DNA of 64,000 bases from Dryas octopetala (lineage: Eukaryota > Streptophyta > Magnoliopsida > Rosales > Rosaceae): NCBI GenBank assembly GCA_963921425.1, contig OY992832.1, forward strand, positions 17,892,835-17,956,834. Reading direction: 5' to 3'. The position numbers were made by a program, and so were the translations under genes. How positions within the stretch are numbered: the first letter of the stretch is position 1; each line of letters starts with the position of its first letter. The notes below the pieces were generated by a model. That model did no database searches and had not been told where the DNA came from. It saw nothing but the letters and a program-made list of their open reading frames with translations. This document shows positions 23,968-35,950 of this stretch, piece after piece.

Positions 23968-24267
23968 TGGTGAACCTCTTTCAACCTTAACCTAACTATG
24001 CAAAGAATTGAGAAAAGAGTGGAGATGATAGAGGAAGAAGAAAGGAGCAGAGCTCCAATGGAGTCACTGCTGTTATATTCGTAAACCAGAAAATACAAAC
24101 TGTTTTCCTTTGGAAAGCCATCAAACAATTTAAGGCTTCCCACCCACAACTCGTGTGCCACCTGGCCCACTCCCAATAACAACCAAAAGACTCAATCCTA
24201 GTTACAATAGTAAAACTGTAATGTAAATGAGTAAATGAGTAACAGTAAAATCACAAGATTCCTAACA
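23968..24267 (-). repeat. 5' LTR (300 bp)
   Basis: On the minus strand it runs from TGTTAGGAATC to GGTTCACCA, with TG...CA ends. The outer side abuts TTTTA (24268-24272), the first five bases of the right D block and the probable original target-site sequence. Confidence 0.9.
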
Positions 24268-24657
24268 TTTTATGAGTATTTAGGAGGATTGTAGATAAAA
24301 AGTTGTGTAGGATATGGCAAGTAGTGAGTGAAGACTGAAGAGTGGGAAAATTGGGTGGAAATACAATCAGTTAGAATAAAGGAAAAATAAAGAAATTCAA
24401 ACCTGAGTATTAAATTAAATATATCTAATATTAATTTGATTTTAAATGTCTCATTGTAAATATCATTGTAATATTTACAATGACAATTTTTAAATTAATA
24501 ATATTCAAAAATGTCAATTTCTCAAGAACACTTTTAACGATGTCAATGTCAAGTTGTGAGAACATAAAACGACAAAACATGATTGTAACTATTATTCTCG
24601 AGTTCAAAGCAACGACATCAAAAGCACGTTAGTTGTGTCAGATTTTCACAAACACAG
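24268..24657. repeat. Right copy of the duplicated flank (D) of the Ty3 element
   Basis: A 390-bp counterpart of 18670-19047, ending CACAAACACAG and then continuing AACAATTAAG into unique sequence. It carries 12 extra bases (AATATCATTGTA type) next to the palindrome. Confidence 0.95.
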
Positions 24658-25114
24658 AACAATTAAGAGCAAGATCAAATTACAACAACCTAGCAACAAG
24701 TGTAAAATTCATCTTCACTTCCCTCACAGTTACTTTGAAATGTAAATAAGAAAACACCTTTACCCCCGAAATCTTGCAAGTCTCACATTTGCTACGGCCT
24801 TCAGTTGAAACAGCTCAACTCTATTGGTTTCAGAACTTGCAGTAAACCGCAACTGTAAGAAGCAGGTGCCAATAGAAGACATAAGCTAACTGTACATTAA
24901 CTGTACAAGCAGAGAGGTCCCAAGATGTCAGGTTTCTACTCCAAGAAACAGCAGGAGCTCCGACTAAAGGTTTACCCACCAATTTATGCTAACAACCGTA
25001 GTAGTTAGTATCCACTCGTTAGAAACTGCAGCATGATAAGAATCTGGTAAGGCGGGGCCAATGAAGCCTCTAATGACACCAAAACCAGTCAGCTTTGCTT
25101 CGCAGAAATCATAT

Positions 25115-25687
25115 TTATGATTCATCCAACTCAACAAGCTGAGCCCGTCTCTCGGCAGCTTTCTTTCTGATGAATATGCCCCATCTAAGGGCTGCCTTGA
25201 GCTTGAGCCAGCCAACAACAGCTTTGCCAGACGAACGGCAGCGGTCATCCTCAAAACTATAGTTAATTGGTGGAGTGGGCATGTATCCTGACGAATAAGG
25301 ATACCTGTCTTCAGTAACGTTTATGGAGGCCTGACCATGACCAAGACCAAGACCATGACCATGACCATGACCACCCATGTTAAAGATACGAAGCAGATGC
25401 TGCATATCTTCATTTTCAAGCATCTCATGGCTCCTCATACGAATTTCTTCCTCAGGGAATAAGTCTTCAACACCCCTGTAAGAAGTAAGATTGGATGTAC
25501 CAACATTCTGGAATCCTGATGTGGATGGCTGTGTTGGACCAAGGGCAAGCATGTTTTGAGCCTGGTGTGAAGTGCTGGGCAACTGATTCTGTAGAGGGAA
25601 TGAAGAGCCATCAAACTGAATGGGAGCATTGACATGTACATTCTGTGACTGTATTGAGAATCTGGTAGCCATGCCATCATTATAACC

Positions 25688-25719
<32 letters not shown>

Positions 25720-28700
25720 ATACACAAGTTAGCAACCACATAGTTTAGCTGAAACACGCAAAACCACATTTTTTTCTTTTGTATCTTTTGGGATTTTAAA
25801 ACAGATTCCCACAGACTCACAGGCTTTGGTCCAAGCAGTAAGGGTAGTGGAAGATAGGCCACGAATTTTGCTAGAAAATAATTGGATATGATCATTTTTG
25901 GCCAAAAAATTAATTATATACCTCCCACAGTTAGGCCGGAATCCATGGTGGGCTGCTCTGAAGAAACTGAAACTGGCAGGCTAGGTAGGGTGAACTGCTG
26001 CTCAAATGAGTTTGAATAATCCTGTGCGGCCATTGGAACCTCATGTTCAGAAGCACCTTTCTGCTGCTTAAAGCTTAGAAGAGACTTTCCATCATACTCC
26101 ATAACATGCATCCAGTTTTCATACGCCTTCTTCACCAAACTGTCCACATAGACCTGCAAGAAACAAAACCATTCACAGTTCTCTATGATTCCACCTTTTT
26201 AACATAGTTCATAAATGAAAGAAATCTCTGGAAAATCCACTAATTTATAAATTCTATGGCTTTAACAGCCCTAACACCAGCTTTATAAAAGAACCCAGAG
26301 GGTTGCATACCTTCTGACTTTCCAAGAGTGAATCAGCGGAGTAATATTGTTCATTCGTAATTAAGCCACTCAACTGATAGATATTGTTAAAAACAACACC
26401 AACATTCCTTGCATCATCAGGATAGTATACATAGAGTTTCCCAGATAGAAGACAAGTCTTTGCATGCTGTATAAGGACATCCCACATCTTATTCGACATG
26501 CCACTTCCAAGAATCTATGACAAATGGACAAAAAAATAATTAGGAACTGCAATTTCTATATCTGAATTTTGCCAAACAAATTCTGCATTCTTACATTCCG
26601 CAATCTCTGCGAGTCTCTAACCACAAGCCGGAGGAAGTCTTCAACAGTAAAAACTCCAGCTTTATTCAGTCTCTTGTGGAACGAGCCATCTTTCCCAATC
26701 TTCTCCAATCTCCAAACTTCATCATTCAACGCAGGTGGGTAGTGTTTCTTGTATACTGTAAAGCACCAAAGAAAAAAGAAAAGATTAACCTTTTTTTTAC
26801 ACAGACAAACAACGAAAATATAACATGGCACTAATTATTAACTCACATTCCCCACGGTGATCCTTAACGGTGAAGGCATCTGTTTTTGCTTCGCGTATAT
26901 GAATGCTCTCGCAACAGCCTGAGGCAACTTTCAGTCCTAGCCTGAACTTCCTGCTTCTGATCCAGCTAGAATTATCAGTAAATGTCAGCTCCCCTAGTGT
27001 TCCTACACCTTCCTTCAGTGTCACTTGCAGATCCCCTGTCAGAAGTGGCCTCTTTCCTTCACGCTCTTTCACAATATGGCTCTCAAATTCTTCTTGAGTC
27101 CAGTTATCATCATCCTCATTGTTAAAATCACCTTCAAGCACAACAACATCTAGTTTCACCATGGACTCTGGACCTGATGTCACAACATTGTGCGTATTTG
27201 CATCAATCAAGACAATAGGGATTGCAGCACCCCACTCCCCTTCTACTTTTCCACCAGTAAAGAGAGGAAGGGACAACCTGGACCTAAAGTGCAGCTGCAA
27301 TTTTCTTCCATCAGGCCCTTCAATTTGTTTAGGAGAAGACCTGCTATTTTTAAACCATTAGTAGATAAATTATTGACTTAGAAGAACCCCAATTGATTAA
27401 ATAAAAAAAATGGAAACAACAGAAAGATTGGGGAACCCATTAACAAATAAGAAGGAAAAGGGTTGACACCTTCCAGTAAGTTTGGCAGGGGCTAATTTTG
27501 CTAAAGCACGCTCCACCTCTTCACTAACCTGTTCAGGATTAACTAAATAATAAAAACCAACCAATGCTTCAAACACCAGATGCACATATCAAAGGATGAT
27601 ATCAACAACAGCCATGCATTAAACTCTTTCAAGGAGTCGTGTTGTCATAAGCACCAATACTTGAACAACAGCCCTTTGAAAAATCAATGGTACTTCTATG
27701 ACTTACAGAAGACATTCAACTCACAAATGCTTTCATCTCAGAAACAGCAAATACTTGTCGAGACAAAAAAAAAATGTCTCTTTCGAATATCCTATGTTTA
27801 TGTAACATAAATTTTCAATTGAACATAGTTCTTTCTGTATTTTTGTTTTATGTACTGAAAAACTACATATTTTAGCCAAGTGAAAAGACAACTAAAATGT
27901 CAGTTAATCCAATTCCATTTACTGATAGATTAGGAAGCAATAAATGCAAGAAATTTCTTTGAACATATGAAATATGAAAACAGACAGTTCTCCTAATCAT
28001 CCAAAGAGAAAACAAAAGTCCACAAGAAATTAAAATATCTTACAACTCTACGTAGAATTGGCTCCAAGGACGAGCAAAGTTTTTGCAGACTATCCACCTT
28101 GAGAGCTTCAACAATTACGCTGCATCAAATTGAATAAATTTAAAAAAACAACATTTTGAGCACATTCAAACATTAACAAGGACATTAAATTCAGTCCATA
28201 AATTTTTTCTTTGTTTTTATTTTTTAAGTAACTTTTCAGTCCAGATATAACTAATGGATCAAAAGAATCCACAGAGTAATTCATTTCAAGCTCTTGTGCT
28301 AACATAATCCTTAAGAGAATTAGATAACAAACTGGAATTCCTACGTTAGAGAATAAGAAAAGCATCAGACATCTGAAAAGACATGGATGGAGGCATCCGA
28401 CAATGCCACATAATTGTAAGTTTAATGACCCCAGGCCAGGTTTAAGGAGCCCTCTTTGTAGGAGCTATTTCATTTTCATGCCTGAGTAGGAATCACTTAC
28501 ATGTCCACGTGTACTATATGGGGCACTAACACTCTTTTCCCCTCCACAAGTAGAAACAATGACACTTGTAACTCATCCACCATCCATCATGGGTGTAACT
28601 TATCACTAGAACAATACAGTTGCCACTACTTACCATATATGAGCAATTGGGGACCAAGACACATTAATTAGAGAGTTAGCAACTCTAACACCAAGTTTTA

Positions 28701-29195
28701 AGCAATAAGGAACTGTTCGCATCATTGTGACATCAAAATCAATTTGATACATTGAATTGTAACCAAGACCTTTATGTTAAAAGAAAGTCTTTATCAAAAT
28801 TACTCAATGAGAAAAACCAATCCAGAGCTAATTTTACTTTCTAGTTGCTACATATTATTCACAGCATCTAAGTAAGACATAACATTTAAAAAGCTTTCTA
28901 TTTCTGGGAAATAACCAAAATTAAACTAAAAAATCCTATCCAGTTTTACATTTCGGCTCAATTCACAAAAAGAACACAGCCAAACAATAACAAATTGGTT
29001 CAACTTTATAGCAAAATCTTATAGAAGTAGAACACAATTAGATAGAAATCTAAGTTTTTTCCACCAAATAAAAAAGAGGCACCTGGCTAGAGCAGGCCGT
29101 TTCCTATCTGGCTGGCCTTCTTCAGCTGAAGGCGAATCCAAACCTCGCTTCTCCCGCGCCATACTGTTGGATCTCTCCATGTACCTCGTCTGCAT
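25115..29195 (-). CDS. CBP60B: Calmodulin-binding protein 60, CBP60B-like
   Basis: Plant-specific DNA-binding transcription regulator that binds calmodulin; the family acts in immunity and growth. Eight exons on the minus strand: 29195-29083, 28119-28044, 27528-27470, 27340-26847, 26755-26595, 26514-26311, 26153-25922, 25686-25115. Phases agree and give 636 residues. The start [12 protein letters not shown] resembles Arabidopsis CBP60B as I recall it. The conserved core includes [54 protein letters not shown] and [14 protein letters not shown]. The C-terminal basic amphipathic helix [20 protein letters not shown] is the calmodulin-binding site of CBP60A-F type members. [15 protein letters not shown] run sits in the variable part of exon 8. 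The acceptor of exon 8 is fed by a (CT)n microsatellite. The spacer 24658-25114 is probably its 3' UTR. Confidence 0.94.
25690..25718. repeat. (GA/CT)n microsatellite forming a splice polypyrimidine tract
   Basis: On the minus strand a run of about 14 CT units directly precedes TAG|GTTATAATGATG, the last-exon acceptor of the CBP60 gene. Confidence 0.95.
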
Positions 29196-29830
29196 CTTAA
29201 CCTTTCTCAAAACTAAACCTCGTGTTTGGCTGCTGAGAAAGTGCCCGAAAACAATCAGAAAACAAAAAATTAACAAACGTTTCAAATCACATAGAGCTAA
29301 TGTTTAGTTTGACTTGAAAGTCCGCATCCCAGACGCAAACACGCACCAATAAACAAACAAAAGGACTCGGATTTTAATTTTCCCTCCGTTTTTTCTGAGT
29401 AAACAAACGAAATCTGATCCAAAACAGAAGTCGTCGTCGTCCTCTTGTTTATTCCATGTGCGGAATCGAATTGAATGAGAAAAAGGAAACAAAAAAAAAA
29501 GCAAGAAAAAGCGAGTAGCGGGAAAGTGAAAACCTGAGTGGGTGGTCGGGGAGAAATTGGAGAATTTTGTGAGAGAATCTGAGAAGTTTCGGCGAAGCGT
29601 CTGCGAATTTTCTCTCTTCGCTAGCGTCTTTGAAACATTAAATAGAGGGTGTTTTCTTCTGTTTTGTCCCTGCGCTCGGGTCACAGTGAAGTCCTTTTTT
29701 CTTTTTCTTTTTTTTTTTTTCCTATTTTCTTTACTCCAAACAGTGGCGAATCTCTTGCTGCTCCTTTGTCGGTGGCTGAGATCTTTCGGGAGCACCCGAT
29801 CGGCTGATCGGGACCATCCGATGGGTTGAG
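29196..29830 (-). promoter_or_regulatory. CBP60 5' UTR and promoter region
   Basis: The minus strand holds a pyrimidine-rich leader near 29530-29600 (AATTTCTCCCC) with a possible donor CTCAG|GTTTTC near 29535. A 5' UTR intron is therefore likely. TATA placement is unclear. There is no coding evidence. Confidence 0.4.
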
Positions 29831-31421
29831 CTTTGGGAATCTTTTCAATTTTTTATGGATTCGCCACGTGAGGCTTTGGGTGGGCTTGTCTGTGTTGTCA
29901 GGGTGGTAGGGACTTTGTGTGATCATGATTGTAGCCGTCAGATTTGAGATTTTTTACTTGGTTAAATGATATGAGAGTGAACAAAATTTTACAGTACGTA
30001 CACGAAATGCAAAGGATTTTTATCTCTAAATATTCATGAGTTCATATTTCCACTACTAAGATATCTAAATCTTTTTTCTTTTTTTTTGGGAATAGGCATA
30101 ATCTAATCTTAAATCTATCATATTTTTAACTCATTTTTCACCGACCATCACCATTTGTAGCAATTTATTTCTTCAAAAAACAAAAGCTTGATCCAAAAAA
30201 GTCAAACACTTGTTGTAAGTATGAAGCGTTCGAAACTACTTTGAACGCTTTATATCACCTTCAATAGTTCAATTACTAACACTTCAAAATGCATTCAAAT
30301 AAAAGGAATGCTTAGTTACCTTCTTTTTTCAGTAGTGTAGATATCTCACATTTTTATATCACAATTTTATATTACATTGTGACAACTTACATGACATTCA
30401 TACATTTGATACTAATAAATAAAAATAAAAACTCAAAAAAAAAAAATCATATCCAATAAAGTAACGACACATACGATAATATAAAAATGTGATAAATATA
30501 GTATTATTGTTCTTTTTTTATACCTTCTTCCTCTACATTTTCTCTCCATTTCCTATCATGCAATGTAGTTGCATGATTGAAACTATTCATATTTTACATC
30601 ATCATTAAAAGATCATCTTAAAAAAAAACTAACTTAATCGAAAATCGTTAGTTATTTAATTGTTATCAAATAAATAAACTCTAAATTTAGTTACTACTAA
30701 AATCGTTTATTTATGTGATAACAACTCTTATCATAAGACTATACTTCGGAATGGGCATGAGGAAAGAGAATTAACACTATTTAAAATGTGGAACTTAAGA
30801 TTGGACAGGATTAAAATATATTTAAAACGTAAGTTTTTTATTATTATAAAAAATGAAATTGTGTTTTTTAACATTTACTATGTTTTACTAATTATTTCCA
30901 AAATATATCAATATTGAAGAAAAATGAGGTTGTTAAGAAAGTCAACCATCCCTTGAGGAAACAAAGTTCAATTTTACTTCCTCCAAAGCCCACAAACTTG
31001 TATATTAATTTTGTTATTTTTCAAACAACTTCGTATTTTGATTAAGACATTTATCTAAATAATGAATTTGATCATTTAATATTACCCAATTATTACTATT
31101 ATTCGGACCTTTCAAAGGTCTAATATAAAAATGGGGTGTATACAACTAAAACCATGATCTTAATTCAGTCAAACTGGGATGCCACATTCTTACAAATTGT
31201 TCAAAATTAAGCCAAAATGAAAGCCACACTCCCTGTTGTTAAGAGAAACTTTCACAATAAAACCGGGTCAATGGCCGATCTAATCATAGAACATGAACTG
31301 ACAACCAAAAACTCTAAAACCCCAAATGGAAGTTATCGGCAGCTGAGCTCATCTATGTTTCTCTGAAGGAGAACAAGTTGATCCTACAACTTTGAAGAAT
31401 TGGAAAAGGGAAGACCATTAG
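29831..31421. other. AT-rich spacer between CBP60 and RRP17
   Basis: No gene or recognisable element. Many A/T runs. The last ~200 bp are likely the RRP17 3' UTR. Confidence 0.6.
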
Positions 31422-34149
31422 CTAGCGCTTCTTATTGCTCTTTGTATTTCCCTTCCTTTTATCTCGCTTGCTTTGCAGCTTAGGCCGTGACTTGTGTCTT
31501 GCAACCTTTTTGAATGGTTTCTTCTTGCTCATAGGTGCATTGTGCTTTTTATTAGCTCCAACTGGTTGGGATACTGTTGCCTCTGTCTTTTCAATTGGAT
31601 AGATTTCCTCTTCTTGAGAGATTTCGCTTGTTGTCACCGTGACTTTAATGTCACCATTGTCATAGGTTGTTGTACCTTTAAACAATGAGAAAGGGTAAAC
31701 TCACATGCTGATTACTCATAAACTTAAGCATTACAGTATAACACACCACAATCCACATCTAAACATATAAAATCAAAGGAAAGATTCATTCACAAGTTCA
31801 TATCTCACATGCAAAAGGCCATTGCTATGATTTCTTTTATTTTCTATATATGTTCAAGCAATCAGTACCATAAAAAAATTTCTTCTTTCCCCACTATGGG
31901 AAGATCTGTGATAAGACATAACTTCTATCTTGCCATACATAATCAAATAATTTGTGATCAGTCACAAGTGATGTGATTAAATTGCAATAAGATTTTCTAA
32001 ATTCAATAGTGCCTTGATCCCAACTCTGTTGCTATGTCCTTTATTATTGAGATATCAAGACAAGAACATCTTTCTGGTATGATTTAAACTGATCACTGTC
32101 TCACTAAACCAGAAGACCAACTTCATGGTAACGCTATAGGCAGCAGGGGTTAGCAGCAACAGAATACCCAATATATAGTTACACATGAGCGCTTTATAGT
32201 AGGTACTGACGATAAAAGTGGCTTAAATATATGTTTGTATCCAGTGCATTAGAGTTTTGGAAAATACCAGAAACTGATGCAGCTGGCTCACTATTTTCAT
32301 CGTCCTCTTGCTCATCACTCTCATCAGGTGCTACATCATCAGTTGCTGCATCAGTGGGTGGGTGAGCTCCACCATTGAGAGCATGCTCCTTTTCTAGTCT
32401 CCTCTGCAACAAAAAATTACTAAAGATAAGACAATGGAAACTTTAAAGTTGTCTTTCTAGTAAGTCAACATATATTTATCAGTGCCCTTGCAAACATACA
32501 GGATAAATAAAATAGAAATCTCAAAAAGGATGAACGGATACATGAATGATGGGGAGTAGGATTGCAACCCCCTTCCCCAACACACACACACACACACACC
32601 CAAGAAGAAAAAAAGAAGAAGAAAAATCCTTTTGTCTCAAAAAGGACAGGCTTAATAAGGTTTGAGTAGCTAAAGTGAACCTAAGGTCAAAGCCCTAGCA
32701 TACAACATTGCCCTTAATGAGGTGAACAGTTTCAATATGGCTTGACTGCCTGAGAAGAATAGGCTTAGAAGCATTTCCCCCATCATGTCATGTGCATCGT
32801 ATATAAACCTGATGATCATATGCATTAAAACTCATTTTGTCATTCAAAGCCGCAGCTGAGCAGATATTAAATGTTTACCCTATACACATACGAGCTCAGC
32901 CCTCATCATCCATGAAAATAAATTAGAATGAAACTATCAGAGTCGACATCTAGTTCACATGAGAGCCAATGAGGACAGGAACAAAAGAAAACATACTGGC
33001 GCATTCACTTCTGACTTTTATGGTGGAAAATATTTGTGGAAAGAGAATAAGTGTATTGATGTTGGTTACCAAAATTTTCAATTTTTGGCATAGAAAAACG
33101 ATGCTGATGCATATAAATTAGGATAAAACTATCAGAGCTGACATCTAGCTCACATGAGAGCCAGTGAGGACAGGAACAAAAGAAAACATAATGGCGCATT
33201 CTCTTCTGACTTCTTTGGTGGAAAATATTTGTGGAATGAGAATAAGTTTGTCAATGTTGGTTACCAAAAGTTTTAATTTTTGGCATAGAAAAACGATGCT
33301 AAACATCCTACAGTTATAGAGTTATACAGTCCCTAGCAAAAAAGGCTCTTATACAGTTATACACTCCCTAGCAGAAGGATCACTCTGGGCCTCTCCACAG
33401 TTACTACCATCCCACTAAAAGTTCAATCCTCTGCACTATAATAAGGTTTTGATGTTATAGAGCCCGCTAACATCATACTAGGCGAAAGAGAAACACATTT
33501 TATTTACAGAAGACAACACCTGCGTACTGGCAGAGACAGAAAAACATTCTCATGTGGCCACCTCCGACAATGTTAAGAAAAATTTGAAACTCATAAACAA
33601 ATGCTTGCAAATAAAATAGCTTAAGCATCAATTTGCTTGCAATTAAATCAATCGACTATAGTCCAAAACGTAATAGAGCACAGATACATCATTACACTAA
33701 ACAATAACATATAAATTTAGGTCCTCCAATGGTCAAAAAATAACCATAAATTTCAAACCTTTTTGCGCAGATCCAGACGCTTACGCCGTAGCGCCTCCCC
33801 TTGCTTCTTCTCCGCTTCCTTTCTCCTTTTCTTCTTCCTCTTGTGAAACCCAGACACAAAGTCGCTTCACAAACCAAAAGCCCCAAGTTAAACACACAAA
33901 AAAACACAACAACAATACCCAAAGCTCCAAATCCAAAGTTGGAAAAGACCCAATTCACCAAATGCAAAAAGAATACAAGTTCAGGGCTTAGTTTTCATTC
34001 CTGAGCAAATTTGTGATGGAGGTTTACTACCTGAGTTCTTTCTCGTTGAAAGTGACGGCGAGAGACTTGTTTTTAAGAACCCTCTTCTTTATGTGACGGC
34101 CTCGGGCATCTGTGGCCGGAATCGCTTCCACTTCGTTCTTCTCTACCAT
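31422..34149 (-). CDS. RRP17: Ribosomal RNA-processing protein 17 / NOL12-like
   Basis: Nucleolar protein of the Nop25/NOL12 family; the yeast relative Rrp17 acts in rRNA 5' end processing. Four exons on the minus strand: 34149-34031, 33864-33759, 32403-32268, 31675-31422. Phases agree and give 204 residues. The conserved N-terminal block FNEKELRDFVSGFHKRKKKR falls across the first junction. A coiled basic stretch KEAEKKQGEALRRKRLDLRK follows, then an acidic middle (DESDEQEDDENSEP), and a lysine/arginine-rich C-terminus (SKRDKRKGNTKSNKKR) suited to nucleolar localisation. Intron 2 (about 1.35 kb) carries a 186-bp tandem duplication. The promoter has three site II motifs, as expected for a ribosome-biogenesis gene. 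Confidence 0.9.
32581..32599. repeat. (AC)n microsatellite
   Basis: A run of CA units within RRP17 intron 2. Confidence 0.9.
32920..33300. repeat. 186-bp direct duplication in RRP17 intron 2
   Basis: Copies at 32920-33105 and 33115-33300 have the same length and are about 90% alike by eye. Both contain GAGGACAGGAACAAAAGAAA and end TTTTTGGCATAGAAAAACGA. They are separated by nine bases. Confidence 0.92.
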
Positions 34150-34297
34150 TGCAGCTTCAAAGCTGTTTGTGTGTGCTTGTGCTGCTCGGTCACTACTTCC
34201 AACTGTTACGCTTGTGCTCTAAGAGCCCGGTTCACGTCCGTTGTTTGACTTGTTTCTGTGTATTAGACTGAATGACTGATTTGGGTTGATTAGGTTC

Positions 34298-34392
34298 GGC
34301 CCAAGAAAATACATGATTTGGATATCGAGCCCAAAATGAATGAGCATGCTTTGAGATGGAACTTTCAAAACAGAGGTCTGATCAAAAGCCCA
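34298..34392 (-). promoter_or_regulatory. Site II (TGGGCY) cluster in the RRP17 promoter
   Basis: Three motifs, read on the minus strand as TGGGCC/TGGGCT, lie at 34298-34303, 34328-34333 and 34387-34392, about 150-245 bp above the start codon. Such TCP-bound elements are common in promoters of ribosomal and growth genes. Function is inferred. Confidence 0.65.
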
Positions 34393-35675
34393 AAAACAGT
34401 ACAAGACCTAAAATCTAGCATCTTACGATTCTTGCAACTAGATTGCATTCAGACCCACAAAGAAAAAAAGAGATTGTGGAATATGAGAGATTCCTAACTA
34501 TGACTTCTCCGACGTAAAAAAATTATTATATGTGACCATAACATTATGTGGCATAATGACGTGGTAAAACTAATTTATTAAAATTATAACACGTGAATGA
34601 TTTTAAGAGTTTTTTTTTAGATTTTAGGGTTTTTCCTAGATTTTAAGGTTTTAGAAATTAATTATAATACACGTGTTATAATTTGAGTAGATTGGTAATA
34701 CCACATCACTACATCATCATGTCACATAATTTTGACACGTAGTGTTATAATTTAGGTAAGTTTTGACTCGTATGTTTACTTGGGATTATTATCTTATAAT
34801 TGTAGTATTGTTGATCCAAACTCGAGCAAATTAATATCTTACAACTATACCTATGCATTTGACCAAAAAAAAAACTATACCTATGAATATACCATATTAG
34901 ATGATCATTGAGAGAATTCATATTCTTCGCCCAACAAAATAGAAAAAAAACGTGTTTGGAATGTGTTTGGGAACCCCTGCACAGTGGGTAAGTGGATAAA
35001 CCCTAACAAAAGCTTATGATATTTTTTTTACCATTAACATAAGCTTATGTTTACTAATATGGAATGAGAGTAGAAAAGGAATCAAAGAGAACATGAATGT
35101 GGGAGAGAAGGAATTGGAGTAGGAAGAAGTCATTCTCATATCGTCATTTACTAACCATCTAGAATTATAATGACAATGAAGTTGATTTACACTCCAGTGT
35201 TTACTAATGATTATAAATCGGAATCAAAACTAGTTTAATTACTAAAAAGTTAAAGGGTATAAAAAAAATCATTTTCTTAATAGGTGTTTTGGGATTACTA
35301 AAAAAATGTGAAGGTAATTGTAGTATGAAGCTATGACTCTAGGTAGAATGGAAATACCAAGTCTCCCTCAAAGAGTGTGATTGATGAAAGAAGATGATGT
35401 GATTACTAATTTTGGAGTAGGCCCCACTTACTTTTTGATTTCCAAATATAAAAAAACACAAGGTTGGACTGGAATTGAAGTGACTCATATTTTTTCCACT
35501 CTCTTTCTATGTTGTTATCTAAATGCAAAACCACATATATTCATGGCATCTCAAGTGAATGGTAGGTTGTTGACGTTCCAACATAAAAGGGCTCTTCTAT
35601 AGGCCTTTTTTTTTCTTGGGCCAAGCCATTCATAAAAGCCCATTTTCTAGCCAGGCTAGCAAACCTTAAATCTCC
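34393..35675. other. AT-rich spacer upstream of RRP17
   Basis: No gene recognised. It contains one imperfect foldback (34536-34738). Small ORFs, for example near 35381, have no recognisable domain. Confidence 0.6.
34536..34738. repeat. Imperfect foldback, MITE-like
   Basis: The left side (ATTATGTGGCATAATGACG, AAATTATAACACGTG) matches the reverse complement of the right side (ATTATGTGACATGATGATG, AAATTATAACACGTG). The arms share CACGTG and a GTGGTA block. No clear TSD. It resembles the 60.9-kb MITE loosely. Confidence 0.5.
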
Positions 35676-35706
35676 ATGTGGGCATGATCCACAATCATGC
35701 CCACAT
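35676..35706. repeat. Perfect 13-bp inverted repeat with 5-nt loop
   Basis: ATGTGGGCATGAT (35676-35688) and ATCATGCCCACAT (35694-35706) are exact complements around CCACA. Flanking CCTTAA/TTAAGG extends partial pairing. No T run follows, so it is not an obvious Pol III end. Confidence 0.9.
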
Positions 35707-35950
35707 TAAGGGGTCGGGGGTCCATTAAGCATAGTGAAACCACTGCTTGCTTAGGCAACTTCCAACTCCCCTACACATTGGAAGTGATTCCAGTAGGGCA
35801 GGAATTCAAATTCAGTATCAATTGGGAATGTGCCATGTGGCTCTAGCAGTTAGCCACAACCAAGCATTCTCTTAAATTTGAAATACAATTCCGAGTATTT
35901 TTTGGTGGAAATTTCGAATTTTTCAGATGGATTTTTTCGGTGATCTTTTA

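Larger units (their letters stand above)
19048..24267 (-). mobile_element. Ty3/gypsy chromovirus, Reina-type, nearly complete
   Basis: A 5.2-kb LTR retrotransposon in minus orientation. The order is 5' LTR (23968-24267), primer-binding site complementary to initiator tRNA-Met, gag, zinc knuckle, protease, reverse transcriptase, RNase H, integrase, chromodomain, polypurine tract, 3' LTR (19048-19318). The C-terminal chromodomain places it among chromoviruses, and small total size with LTRs near 300 bp suggests the Reina lineage (inferred from size). The 3' LTR lacks the last 29 bp seen in the 5' LTR. The pol frame carries one frameshift and one stop, so it is non-autonomous now. The two flanks are copies of one host block, not a simple 5-bp duplication. 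Confidence 0.93.

Noticed and set aside
23365..23973. 202-codon plus-strand ORF
   Set aside because: Antisense to the gag start of the Ty3 element; no independent support.
18670..24657. The two D blocks as LTRs of an outer retrotransposon
   Set aside because: They lack TG...CA ends, PBS or PPT neighbours, and abut the inner element's LTRs exactly, leaving no outer internal region.
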